In this document: positions 16,079 through 24,360 of the stretch, piece by piece | Numbering within the stretch: position 1 is the stretch's first letter | Layout: each line of letters opens with the position of its first letter | Source of the DNA: Stieleria tagensis | Lineage (GTDB): Bacteria; Planctomycetota; Planctomycetia; Pirellulales; Pirellulaceae | Assembly (NCBI RefSeq): GCF_024129865.1 | Contig: NZ_JAMYFE010000066.1 | Location: 62,001-126,000 of the forward strand | Direction of reading: 5' to 3' | Length of the DNA stretch: 64,000 nt | The notes under the pieces: generated by a model | Told to the model about the DNA's origin: nothing | Seen by the model: the letters and a program-made list of their open reading frames with translations, nothing else | Database searches by the model: none | Made by a program: the position numbers and the translations under genes

Positions 16079-16315
16079 ATGAACGAATTCTTCAAACAAC
16101 ACCGCGGGAAACTCTGGATTGCACAGGCGGTGGCGTTTGTGCTGCTCGGTGTCTTCGTCGCTTCTTGGTTTGGCGGCGGCTCGGATGAGCCAAATGTGTC
16201 CTTGAGTTCCGCTACGTCGAATTCGGAGGCAATGCAAAGCAAGCCGCCAATGTGCTGCTCGCTGGAACACGCCGCTACACAGGACGATATCCCGAACTCT
16301 TTGACCGGGAGATGA
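16079..16315 (+). pseudogene. 5' fragment of an efflux-type membrane protein gene
   Basis: A 78-aa frame starting 10 bases after the anti-sigma stop. It has a basic N-terminus, one membrane segment (IAQAVAFVLLGVFVASWF) and a linker ending MQSKPPMCCS. This looks like the start of an RND adaptor (CusB/HlyD type), where the segment before the adaptor fold often holds a Cys/His motif. After about 16255 the sequence has no such similarity. A different gene (methyltransferase-like) takes over in another frame, so this appears to be a truncated remnant. A genuine small membrane protein is the alternative. Confidence 0.45.
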
Positions 16316-16701
16316 CGGCGGTTTGGACGATCGACTTTGATCCGTCGGCGGCACGTTTTGGAAACGGCCAGCTTCACCACACCGGCGACATGTGCGAAGT
16401 CGACCGAGTCTTTCGCGGTGTCCGGTTCGACATGATCCACATCAACGGACTCTTGGGTTTCGGCGTCGATACGCAAGAAAGTGTCTGCGCTATGATCACG
16501 GCATGTCATCAAGCTTTACAACCAAGCGGCTACCTAATGCTCGGCTGGGATTCCGACCGAACGCCCGATCCAACGCACAACGAAGGCATCACCTCACGCT
16601 TCGAGCACACCGGATTCCTTGACGCCCCCGCCCGCCACACCGTTACCGGCATCGAAGGCCACGACCACGTCTTTGATTGGTTTCGAGCTCTAGATCAATG
16701 A
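16195..16701 (+). pseudogene. 5'-truncated SAM-methyltransferase-like gene
   Basis: The frame opens after a stop at 16186 and encodes VLLAGTRRYTGRYPELF, VWTIDFDPSAARFGNG, RFDMIHINGLLGFGVDT and LQPSGYLMLGWD. This is the pattern of a class I SAM methyltransferase from the second strand onward (acidic residue after strand 2, then the LxPGG-like turn). The N-terminal strand and the glycine-rich SAM loop are missing at the 5' end. An ATG at 16312 could start a 129-aa product. The gene overlaps the efflux fragment in another frame, so the pair marks an old recombination junction near 16195-16255. Confidence 0.5.
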
Positions 16702-16764
16702 GGCTCGCAAGAGTTGAGTGGGCCGAGATTGAGATTGGGCTAGGCGGCCTACAAACGCCTATCT

Positions 16765-16781
16765 ATACTTCATGAGGGTAT
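16765..16781. promoter_or_regulatory. CsoR-like palindromic operator, copy 1
   Basis: ATACTTCATGAGGGTAT, flanked by T and A, which extends the symmetry (TATAC...GTATA). It lies 24 bases upstream of the exported His-rich protein that opens the RND operon. Its layout equals the sites at 61692 and 63956. The left half lacks the C-run, so this is the weakest of the three. Confidence 0.45.
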
Positions 16782-16805
16782 ATCCAACATGGTAGGTAAT
16801 TTCAC

Positions 16806-17222
16806 TTGAACCGACTTCTTTCCATTCTGCTAATTCCGCTTTTTGTGCTGGGGCCTGCGTTGCCTCATTCGCACGCGGGTAGCGGTGTGGCTGAGCCGGA
16901 CGGTCATGCCCTTCGTTCACACGTGCATTTGCACGGTCACGATCACGCCCATGAGCATGCTGACGAAGACGAATCTACATCGCCCAGCGACTCGCTCTCC
17001 CCAGCGGCCGAACACGATTCTGATGCCATCTATTTAGTTGCATCGGGTCAATCGTTGACGCGAACCTCTGGGGCGATCGGGATTGAGGTCCACTCGGCGG
17101 ACTGGGTCGCGTTTTCTGTGCCGATCACCGTCGATGTTCGACCACGATGGCGAGCCAGTGATCCGCCGGATCGCTATGCAACTCTGCCAATCTATCTTCT
17201 CACGGCCTCTCTTCGGCTGTAG
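16806..17222 (+). CDS. Small exported His-rich protein
   Basis: A 138-aa protein starting with TTG (no better start in frame). It has a signal peptide (LLSILLIPLFVLGPALPHSHA) followed by a His/Asp/Glu-rich stretch (HVHLHGHDHAHEHADEDE) that could chelate metal in the periplasm. The C-terminal half contains a short hydrophobic end. It is the first gene after the operator-like palindrome and lies upstream of the RND adaptor, in the same position as the Cys/His-rich gene at 40254. I infer a metal-buffering or efflux-accessory role; no family name is certain. Confidence 0.6.
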   Translation: MNRLLSILLIPLFVLGPALPHSHAGSGVAEPDGHALRSHVHLHGHDHAHEHADEDESTSPSDSLSPAAEHDSDAIYLVASGQSLTRTSGAIGIEVHSADWVAFSVPITVDVRPRWRASDPPDRYATLPIYLLTASLRL

Positions 17223-17267
17223 CGGACGTGTGCGCGCACTCTTTGACTGCGTTGCACCTGCCTCTCC

Positions 17268-17338
17268 GTAGCGGAACTCACCAAGAGTTTCGATCCACCA
17301 CTTCGGTCTAGCCGGAAGTCTTTGCAGATTTTCGCTAC
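17268..17338. repeat. Paired inverted REP-like repeats, copy A
   Basis: A unit GTAGCGGAACTCACCAAGAG plus TTTCG (17268-17292) faces a reverse unit at 17314-17338 (on the minus strand, GTAGCGAAAATCTGCAAAG and a short tail). The same arrangement recurs at 40803-40877. It ends 46 bases before the adaptor start. Confidence 0.7.
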
Positions 17339-17383
17339 CGGTTTGTGATGCCCGCTGAAAATCCGTCGAGAACGAACTCCACA

Positions 17384-18811
17384 ATGAAACACTTCCTATC
17401 CGCTTTGAAAGCCCTGGTCGGGCCAGTGATCATCATCGGCGTTGTCGCCGCGCTCTGGTTCTTCCGAGCAGAACTGTTTGGTAGTAAAGAGGTGAGCGAA
17501 ACGCCGACAGCTAGCTCGTCGGGCGAGTCTGCTGAGAAGCAAACGGTGCTTGAGATCAGCGAGCAAGCAAGGAAAAACCTTGGCTTGTCGTCCGCTCCCG
17601 CCAAGCCGCAAGCGTACTGGCGATCAGTCACGATTCCTGGTGTCGTGGCGGATCGGCCGGGGTTGTCGGATCGTGGCGTGACGTCGCCTGCAGTGGGCAT
17701 TGTGACCGCGATCCATGCGTTTCCGGGCGACACGATGGGGCCTGGCGATGCCCTGTTCACGCTTCGATTGTTCAGCGAATACTTGCAGAACACGCAGACG
17801 CAGCTATTCAAGGCGAACCAAGAAACGGGCATCATCCAGGAACAGATTGACCGCTTGTCTGGAGCCGTCAGCACGGGGGCAGTGTCCAAGGCAAAGATGA
17901 TCGAACTGCGAGCAGACATGAGCCGTCAGCGAGCGATCATTCAATCCTCTCGGCAAGATTTGCTGACGCGAGGATTGCGTCCCGGGCAGATTGATCTTGT
18001 TCAACAACAAGGTCAGTTCGTTTCAACCATCGAAGTCACCGCTCCACCGCCATTGGTTGGGAATGCGTCGTTGGTCCGGCAAACGCAAAGCGAAGTCCAG
18101 CAAGCAAGTTTGATCACGGACGCTGCCTCACCGAGCGACGTGGCATACGAAGTTCAAGAGTTAAGCGTGGAAATGGGCCAGCAGGTGCAAGCCGGCCAGT
18201 TGCTCGCCAAGTTATCGAACCACCAATCGCTCTACGTTGTTGGACACGCTTTCAAACGCGAGGCGTCATTCTTGGAGAAGGTGGCCGCGGAGAGTCGCCC
18301 CGTCGAGATCGAGTTTGCGGACGACAAGCCCGCGGACTGGCCCACAATCCAGCAAACGTTTCGCATTCGACACCTGTCCAATTCGATCGACCCCGATAAC
18401 CGAACCTTCGACTTCTTTGTCCCTTTGTCGAATCAGTTTCACGCCTACGCGAAATCGGGCGAACAGTTCTTGGTTTGGAGATTCCGTCCAGGCCAACGAG
18501 TAAGGATTCGCGTGCCAGTTGAGCAGTTCGAGGACGTCATCGTTGTGCCCGCCGACGCCGTCGTGCGTGACGGCCCCGAGGCCTATGTGTTTCGTCAAAA
18601 CGGCGACCTATTCAAACAGTTGCCGGTTCATGTCCTGCACGAAGACCGTCAGTCGATTGTGATCGCCAATGACGGCAGCATTCCTCGCGGCAGCTATTTG
18701 GCCCAGAGTTCCGCCGCATCGCTGAAACGAGTCTTGAAATCACAAACAGCCAGCGGTGAACAGCCCGGCCTGCACGTCCATCCGGACGGCACCGTTCACG
18801 CCGCACACTGA
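17384..18811 (+). CDS. RND efflux periplasmic adaptor subunit (HlyD/CusB family)
   Basis: A membrane-fusion protein that links the RND pump in the inner membrane to a TolC-like outer-membrane channel. ATG 17384 places the membrane anchor (VGPVIIIGVVAALWFF) near the N-terminus; GTG 17345 would add 13 residues. The 475-aa product shows the expected order: beta-barrel/lipoyl half (GVVADRPG, VTAIHAFPGDTMGPGDALFTL), helical hairpin (about 140-210), second lipoyl half (VQELSVEMGQQVQAGQLLAKL) and C-terminal barrel domain (RPGQRVRIRVPVE). The C-terminal tail is His-rich (HVHPDGTVHAAH). The pump gene starts 9 bases after its stop. Confidence 0.9.
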   Translation: MKHFLSALKALVGPVIIIGVVAALWFFRAELFGSKEVSETPTASSSGESAEKQTVLEISEQARKNLGLSSAPAKPQAYWRSVTIPGVVADRPGLSDRGVTSPAVGIVTAIHAFPGDTMGPGDALFTLRLFSEYLQNTQTQLFKANQETGIIQEQIDRLSGAVSTGAVSKAKMIELRADMSRQRAIIQSSRQDLLTRGLRPGQIDLVQQQGQFVSTIEVTAPPPLVGNASLVRQTQSEVQQASLITDAASPSDVAYEVQELSVEMGQQVQAGQLLAKLSNHQSLYVVGHAFKREASFLEKVAAESRPVEIEFADDKPADWPTIQQTFRIRHLSNSIDPDNRTFDFFVPLSNQFHAYAKSGEQFLVWRFRPGQRVRIRVPVEQFEDVIVVPADAVVRDGPEAYVFRQNGDLFKQLPVHVLHEDRQSIVIANDGSIPRGSYLAQSSAASLKRVLKSQTASGEQPGLHVHPDGTVHAAH

Positions 18812-18820
18812 GAATTCAAA

Positions 18821-21800
18821 ATGCTCGACTCAATTATTAAGTTCTCATTGCGTTACCGGATGCTGGTCGTCGTGATCAGTTTGGTCGTACTGGTCTACGG
18901 TTCGTACCTTGCGACCCAAATGTCGATCGACGTCTTTCCCGACCTAGACCGGCCTCGCGTTGTCATCATCACCGAGGCACCAGGCTTGGCGACCGAAGAA
19001 GTCGAAACGCTGGTCACTCAGCCGATCGAGATCGCGTTGATGGGTGCCAACGGAGTGCAGGCCGTTCGCAGTCAGTCAACTTCAGGCTTAAACATCATCT
19101 TCGTCGAATTCGATTGGTCGACCGAGATTCGTGCAGCTCGCCAGACTGTGCAAGAACGGTTGACCACGCTCGAAGGCATACTGCCTGCCGGGATTCGGCC
19201 TCAGATGACACCGCCGTCCTCGATCATGGGTCAGATCATCATCGCGGGAATCTATCGCCAAGACGGTCCCAATGGCGGAAAGCTAGCTCAAGTTGGAACG
19301 ACCAATCTGATAGCAGAAATGATCGAGTCCGACGGCAATACGCCTCGCATTGATGTTTGGCGATCGGGCGATCGACACGATTTCACGACTTGGGAGAAGC
19401 TTGATCTGCAATTGGTTGGCTGGTCTGCGGCCGAAGAACCGAACACCGGAACGGCGACGCTTGAGATAGACGGACGAACCTATGAAGCCAACTTCTATTC
19501 CGACGCAAAACAACAACTCGAACTTCGTACGATCGCCGATTGGATCATCCGGCCTCGGCTTTTGAAGACGACAGGCGTCGCGGAAGTATTCATGCAGGGC
19601 GGCGATCGAAAACAGTATCAAATCTTGATCGACCCCACCGCTTTGTTGGAATACGACATTACGGTGCAAGACGTCGAGAAAGCATTGCGGGAAAGCAATA
19701 TCAACACGAGCGGCGGGTTCGCCGTCACAGGCGAAACGGAACGGCCGATTCGCATTCTCGGCCGACTCGGACCGCAATCGCGAGTGGTCATTGAAGACCT
19801 CAAAAAGGTGCCGGTCGGCAGCAACCCCAAACGCTCTGTGTTGCTCGAACAAGTCGCCCGAGTTACCGAGGGTCCGCAGTTCAAGCGGGGCGACGGAAGT
19901 GTCAACGGTCGGCCAGGGATCGTGTTCACGACGGTCAAGCAACCGCATGTCGATACGCGGCAACTTACCGACGACGTCGCGGCGGCGTTTGCGGAGGTCG
20001 AAGCGTCGTTGCCAGCCGACATCATCGTCAACAGTGAACTGTTTCGATTGAAGAACTTCATCGACCGAGGAATCTTCAACGTTGCTGAAGCACTCGTGAT
20101 CGGTGCGGTCCTGGTCATCATCGTTTTGTTCCTGTTCCTGCTGAACTTTCGCACAACGTTCATCACGCTCACCGCCATTCCGTTGTCGCTTGTGTTGACA
20201 ACGCTGGTTTTCCGATTGGTCGGAATCCTTAGTGGCAGTGAACTGTCGATCAACGTCATGACGCTTGGCGGCATCGCGGTTGCCATGGGCGAGCTGGTCG
20301 ACGATGCGATCGTGGACGTTGAGAATATTTTTCGTCGCTTGAAACAAAACAATTCGCTTTCAATCGAGGAGCAAAAGCCGTCAATCGTCATCGTCTTTGA
20401 AGCGAGCAAAGAGATTCGCAGTTCGATCGTTTTCGGTACCGCCGTTGTCATTCTTTCTTTCCTGCCACTGTTCGCGCTCTCGGGCGTGGAAGGCCGTTTG
20501 TTCACACCGCTTGGGTTTGCGTACATCGTTTCGATTTTGGCATCGTTCGTCGTGTCGATGACCGTCACGCCGGTGCTTTCGTACTACTTTCTGCCCAAGT
20601 CTGGTGCGACTCACCGGGAGGGCGATGGGTTCTTGCTACACGGACTGAAGAAACTTGTCACGCCGCTGATTCGACTCAGTATGGCGATGCCTCGCACGTT
20701 GCTGATATTAACTTGGATTGTGGTCGCACTCGCGGCTTGGCAAATGTCCCGGTTGGGCAGGAACTTCTTGCCGCCCTTCGACGAAGGCAGCATTCAAGTG
20801 AACGTGACGCTTCCGCCGGGATCGTCACTGGATGCGTCGAACAAAGTTTCGCGTTCCATCGACGCGGTCTTTCAGTCGATGCAAAAGACGGATAAAGCGC
20901 CCGACGGAGAGATTCTGTATTTTGTTCGTCGAACCGGTCGGGCCGAGATGGATGAACACGCATCGCCCGTGAATGTCGGCGAATACATCCTCAGCATGAA
21001 TCCGGACTCCGACACGAATCGAGAGGACATCCTGGCCGATCTGTTGGAGAAAATCAGCGATGAAGCGCCGGGCGTTGACATCGAAGTCGAGCAACCGCTT
21101 GCCCACTTGATTAGCCACATGGTTTCGGGCGTCTACGCTCAAATTGCGATCAAGATTCACGGCGATGATCTCGACACTCTTGGTCGAGTCGCCGAGCAAG
21201 TCAAGAACACGATCCAAGACATTCCTGGCATCACACCCCCGATCGTCGAACCGATTCGCGAAACGGCCGAGTTGCACATCGAGCTACGCGCGGATGACTT
21301 GGCTTTGCACGGGCTGACACGAGAGTACGTCGCCAACGTGTTGCAAACGGCTTTGCAAGGCGAGGTCGTGTCGCAGGTGCTCGAAGGCCAACGTCGTTTC
21401 GATCTGCTCGTTCGCTTGGAGGAGGAGTATCGGACGGACTATGCCAATCTCGGGCGTCTTCGCATCGACCTACCGCATCAAGCCGACGAAACCGAACGCG
21501 GACAGATTGAACTGCGAGAGGTCGCTGACATCGGTGAAGGCACCGGGCCAAACTCCGTCAATCGGGAAAACGCCCGCCGACGGATTGTGATCCGCTGCAA
21601 TACGCAGGGCCGCGATCTTGCGAGCGCGGTAGGTGAAATCAAACAACGAGTCGGCGATGAAGTGCAAATGCCGATCGGCTATTTCATCGAGTATGGCGGG
21701 CAGTTTGAAAGCCAGCAGCGTGCGACGCAGCTAATCATCGTTCTGGCCGGCATCTCCACCGTTGGCATGTTCGTTGTGCTGATGCTGCTGTTCCCATCGG

Positions 21801-22276
21801 TGCGTATCGTCCTGCAAGTTCTCAACGCGCTACCGACCGCTTTCATCGGTGGTGTGCTGGCGTTGGTCATCACGCAGCAAAGCCTTACGGTCGCCAGCTT
21901 AGTCGGTTTCATCTCTCTCGGTGGGATCGCGGTTCGCAACGGGATTCTTTTGGTGACGCACTACTTTCACCTGATGGCGGAGGAAGGCGAAGAGTTTTCG
22001 CAAGCGATGATCGTTCGCGGAAGTCTCGAACGACTCGCCCCCGTGTTGATGACGGCACTTACCGCAGGGATTGGACTGATCCCATTGGTTTTGGGTGGCC
22101 AAGAGCCTGGACGTGAAATTCTTTACCCGGTGGCGACGGTCATCCTTGGTGGATTATCCACATCCACCTTTTGCGAATTCCTGATTCACCCCGGATTGTT
22201 TTGGAAGTTCAGCGGCCGAGACGCCGCGCGACTTGCAAAGCAAGAAGCAGAGGAGGACGAACTGGCCATGATTTAA
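18821..22276 (+). CDS. Heavy-metal RND efflux pump (CzcA/CusA family)
   Basis: A 1151-aa inner-membrane proton antiporter of the HME-RND family, within the usual length range. The N-terminus (DVFPDLDRPRVVI) and the second-half membrane block (RNGILLVTHYF) are typical. The fourth transmembrane segment reads E491-L-V-D494-D495-A-I-V-D499-V-E501-N. This differs from the DFG-x3-DGA-x4-EN of CzcA and the DAA form of CusA, so the metal cannot be assigned from it. The periplasmic porter domain has an insertion of about 100 residues (about 150-240) absent from the paralogue at 42507. Partners are the adaptor before it and the TolC-like protein at 28247. Confidence 0.92.
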   Translation: MLDSIIKFSLRYRMLVVVISLVVLVYGSYLATQMSIDVFPDLDRPRVVIITEAPGLATEEVETLVTQPIEIALMGANGVQAVRSQSTSGLNIIFVEFDWSTEIRAARQTVQERLTTLEGILPAGIRPQMTPPSSIMGQIIIAGIYRQDGPNGGKLAQVGTTNLIAEMIESDGNTPRIDVWRSGDRHDFTTWEKLDLQLVGWSAAEEPNTGTATLEIDGRTYEANFYSDAKQQLELRTIADWIIRPRLLKTTGVAEVFMQGGDRKQYQILIDPTALLEYDITVQDVEKALRESNINTSGGFAVTGETERPIRILGRLGPQSRVVIEDLKKVPVGSNPKRSVLLEQVARVTEGPQFKRGDGSVNGRPGIVFTTVKQPHVDTRQLTDDVAAAFAEVEASLPADIIVNSELFRLKNFIDRGIFNVAEALVIGAVLVIIVLFLFLLNFRTTFITLTAIPLSLVLTTLVFRLVGILSGSELSINVMTLGGIAVAMGELVDDAIVDVENIFRRLKQNNSLSIEEQKPSIVIVFEASKEIRSSIVFGTAVVILSFLPLFALSGVEGRLFTPLGFAYIVSILASFVVSMTVTPVLSYYFLPKSGATHREGDGFLLHGLKKLVTPLIRLSMAMPRTLLILTWIVVALAAWQMSRLGRNFLPPFDEGSIQVNVTLPPGSSLDASNKVSRSIDAVFQSMQKTDKAPDGEILYFVRRTGRAEMDEHASPVNVGEYILSMNPDSDTNREDILADLLEKISDEAPGVDIEVEQPLAHLISHMVSGVYAQIAIKIHGDDLDTLGRVAEQVKNTIQDIPGITPPIVEPIRETAELHIELRADDLALHGLTREYVANVLQTALQGEVVSQVLEGQRRFDLLVRLEEEYRTDYANLGRLRIDLPHQADETERGQIELREVADIGEGTGPNSVNRENARRRIVIRCNTQGRDLASAVGEIKQRVGDEVQMPIGYFIEYGGQFESQQRATQLIIVLAGISTVGMFVVLMLLFPSVRIVLQVLNALPTAFIGGVLALVITQQSLTVASLVGFISLGGIAVRNGILLVTHYFHLMAEEGEEFSQAMIVRGSLERLAPVLMTALTAGIGLIPLVLGGQEPGREILYPVATVILGGLSTSTFCEFLIHPGLFWKFSGRDAARLAKQEAEEDELAMI

Positions 22277-22333
22277 CCCACACACTCGACTGCTACGACA
22301 AAACTTTCACTCTCTATCCAAAGGAACCATTCC

Positions 22334-22864
22334 ATGAAGATTCAAGCCTCGTTCGCCTCGCTGCTCGCCGTCGCTTGCCTTTTCGGCTTCGTCGGCTGCA
22401 AGCAAGATACCGCGTCCACGACACCAACGCCGACCGTCAAAACTGACGACGACGGCCTTGAACACGCCGAAGGTGAGGGAAACGATCACAGCGTCGCCGG
22501 CCACGGCCACGGTGCCGGGCCGCACGGCGGTGTCATTGCTGACTGGGGCGGCGGGAAATATCACGCGGAGTTCACTGTCGATCACGACAAGACTCAAGCT
22601 ACCGTCTATCTGCTTGGTGGCGATGAAAAGACGCCTGCTCCGATTGATGCCGCAACCATCGAGCTAAACATCGTCGATCCGGAAATGACGGTGACCTTGA
22701 ATGCGTCACCTAAAGAAAGCGACCCCGATGGCAAAGCGTCACGGTTCATCGGCACTCATGAAAAGCTTGGTGTCGTCCAAGAGTACGAAGGTAGCATGAC
22801 GGGCGTGATTGATGGCACGCCGTACTCAGGCGACTTCAAAGAAGAAGCTCACGACCACGAGTAG
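22334..22864 (+). CDS. Periplasmic lipoprotein with His-rich segment
   Basis: A 176-aa lipoprotein with lipobox FVGC at about residues 20-23. It carries a His/Gly-rich stretch (HSVAGHGHGAGPHGG), then a beta-rich domain (YHAEFTVDHDKTQATVYLL) and an acidic His-containing end (EEAHDHE). The same layout occurs in the gene at 46570, so this is a recurring partner of these RND operons. I infer a periplasmic metal-binding or chaperone function by analogy with small metal carriers of RND systems, but it is not CusF-like in sequence. A degraded copy of it sits at 60861-61246. Confidence 0.7.
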   Translation: MKIQASFASLLAVACLFGFVGCKQDTASTTPTPTVKTDDDGLEHAEGEGNDHSVAGHGHGAGPHGGVIADWGGGKYHAEFTVDHDKTQATVYLLGGDEKTPAPIDAATIELNIVDPEMTVTLNASPKESDPDGKASRFIGTHEKLGVVQEYEGSMTGVIDGTPYSGDFKEEAHDHE

Positions 22865-22893
22865 GCGCACTCTTTCAACAAGGACAATGCAAG

Positions 22894-23235
22894 ATGTGGT
22901 TGATCGTCAAAGCGTTGATTTCGGCTGCGGTGATAGTCGCCGTGGCCGAGTTGTCGTCGCGAATGCCTCGTTTGGGTGCGCTATTGCTAACACTGCCCAT
23001 CATCAGCATTCTCGCGTTCATCATGGCTTGGAACAAAGATCACGACATGATCGCGATCAGCAAACTCGCTCGCGAGACGTTGGTGCTGGTGCCACTCGGA
23101 TTGCCGTTTTTTGTGCCGCTGGCGATGTCCTCAAAAACAGGGCTATCGTTCTGGCCAAGCTTTGGCCTGGGCGTCGTCATGGCAACACTGACGATCGGAG
23201 CATGGTTCCGTTTCGGACCGCAAGTTTCACCGTAA
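22894..23235 (+). CDS. DUF3147-like small membrane protein
   Basis: A 113-aa protein with about four membrane segments: ALISAAVIVAVAELSS, LGALLLTLPIISILAFIMAW, TLVLVPLGLPFFVPLAM and FGLGVVMATLTIGAWF. The pattern matches DUF3147, a family of uncharacterised integral membrane proteins seen near metal-resistance genes. It follows the lipoprotein by 29 bases, and a truncated second copy follows the lipoprotein relic at 61275. The function is unknown; conserved linkage suggests an efflux-accessory role. Confidence 0.7.
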   Translation: MWLIVKALISAAVIVAVAELSSRMPRLGALLLTLPIISILAFIMAWNKDHDMIAISKLARETLVLVPLGLPFFVPLAMSSKTGLSFWPSFGLGVVMATLTIGAWFRFGPQVSP

Positions 23236-23782
23236 AATCTGGCAGCCCCTATCGTATTGATCGAGACTTCTCGCGGGATTCCGTTCGCCATTCGAGCGAG
23301 TTTGGGGTTTACATTTGTCGGAAACTGCCACGATTCAGAACGATCCACTCCGATCTGTCCTTCGGAAGACGGCAGTCGTCCCGGCGAGTGTCACTATTGC
23401 TTCTGTGCGGGTGCTTTGCCGGTCGGCCCGAGTGTCTTGGATTTGCTTTCGTTCGACTTGATTGCGTTCGATTTCGTTGTCTTCACGCCGGCTTTAGTCG
23501 CTGGCCTCTTTGCATCGGGCGTCTGCTCGGCTCGGTGTCTGCCAATGGCCGACGACGACGGGCGAGCGATTGGCAACTCTCTGCACGCTGCTGATCTAGC
23601 AGCCGACTTTCCCACGCGTATGACGAGCGGGTTGATATGCGAATTGCTCGATTTGCGGATGGCTCCGTAGGAATGACAGCAGAACGCGGTTCGCATTTGC
23701 CGATAAAATGGACTTGTCGCAAGACTAGCGTTGGCCTAGGATAAACTGCGTTTCTCTCCATTAAGAATGACCTACTAACACA
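23236..23782. other. Intergenic region before the Cys-rich gene
   Basis: About 550 bases. The only candidate is a minus-strand frame (23394-23696) whose last 45 residues are Lys/Ala/Pro-rich (KRPATKAGVKTTKSNAIKSN). This could be the tail of a basic DNA-binding protein or a decayed transposase. It lacks a clear start and any recognisable domain, so I do not call it a gene. Confidence 0.4.
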
Positions 23783-24181
23783 ATGTTTCGGCGGCTTTTA
23801 CTATCGTTTATCGCATTGCGAGTTGTCGCGTGCCCGGTGTTTTGCCTGGGTGCGATTGATGATCGCTTTGTGAGCGATGTGGCAGTTGCGCATCATTCTT
23901 GTGGTTGTTCTGGTGAACAGATCGTGCCTTGCGATGACGATGGCGTTCCACCGGCCAATTCGCCTTGCCCTTGCGAAACGGGATGCGAGTGCCAGGTCAC
24001 GCTTGAGCTGAACCATCGGACCATTGCTGATTTTCAGCTCGCCCTGGATCTCGCTCCGCTGAAATTGGAGACGCCTGGTCTCTCGGAGGTCGTGGTTTCT
24101 CGATTCGAGCATCAGCCTCGTCCATTCGATCTGTTGACAGGTCGCTCGGTGCGCGTTGCGCACTCTTCTTGGCTGCTCTAA
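23783..24181 (+). CDS. Small exported Cys-rich protein
   Basis: A 132-aa protein with a signal peptide (RRLLLSFIALRVVACPVFCLGA) followed by Cys-rich stretches: HHSCGCSGEQIVPC and CPCETGCECQ. This arrangement suits soft-metal binding after export. It lies just upstream of the ZntA-type ATPase gene on the same strand, about 180 bases away. Comparable exported Cys/His-rich proteins precede the RND operons at 16806 and 40254. No named family is recognised. Confidence 0.55.
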   Translation: MFRRLLLSFIALRVVACPVFCLGAIDDRFVSDVAVAHHSCGCSGEQIVPCDDDGVPPANSPCPCETGCECQVTLELNHRTIADFQLALDLAPLKLETPGLSEVVVSRFEHQPRPFDLLTGRSVRVAHSSWLL

Positions 24182-24360
24182 GCCGCGAGTAGATCTCTTC
24201 GTTTGCTGACCGGCGAACTCGGCTTGCAATTCCGGCTCCGGATTTGCGCACTCGGGATCTAGCTTCTGGTTGGCTGCGATTTTAGTCGTTGTATGCGTTC
24301 GCAGTTGTTGCGTGCGCTGCTTGCACCATCTTTAGCAAGTTCAAATCGACGAGGATGACA

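Noticed and set aside
15398-16354. Minus-strand open frame of 318 aa opposite the anti-sigma gene
   Set aside because: The plus strand encodes a recognisable zinc-finger anti-sigma factor with membrane helix; the antisense frame has no signal or motif.
19283-20347. Long minus-strand open frame of 354 aa inside the cluster A pump gene
   Set aside because: It is antisense to a clearly conserved RND pump, its composition is Arg/Asp/His-biased as expected for a codon shadow, and it shows no domain.
23394-23696. Lys/Ala-rich minus-strand frame as a histone-like protein
   Set aside because: Only the tail is basic; there is no clear start, no RBS and a competing plus-strand frame.
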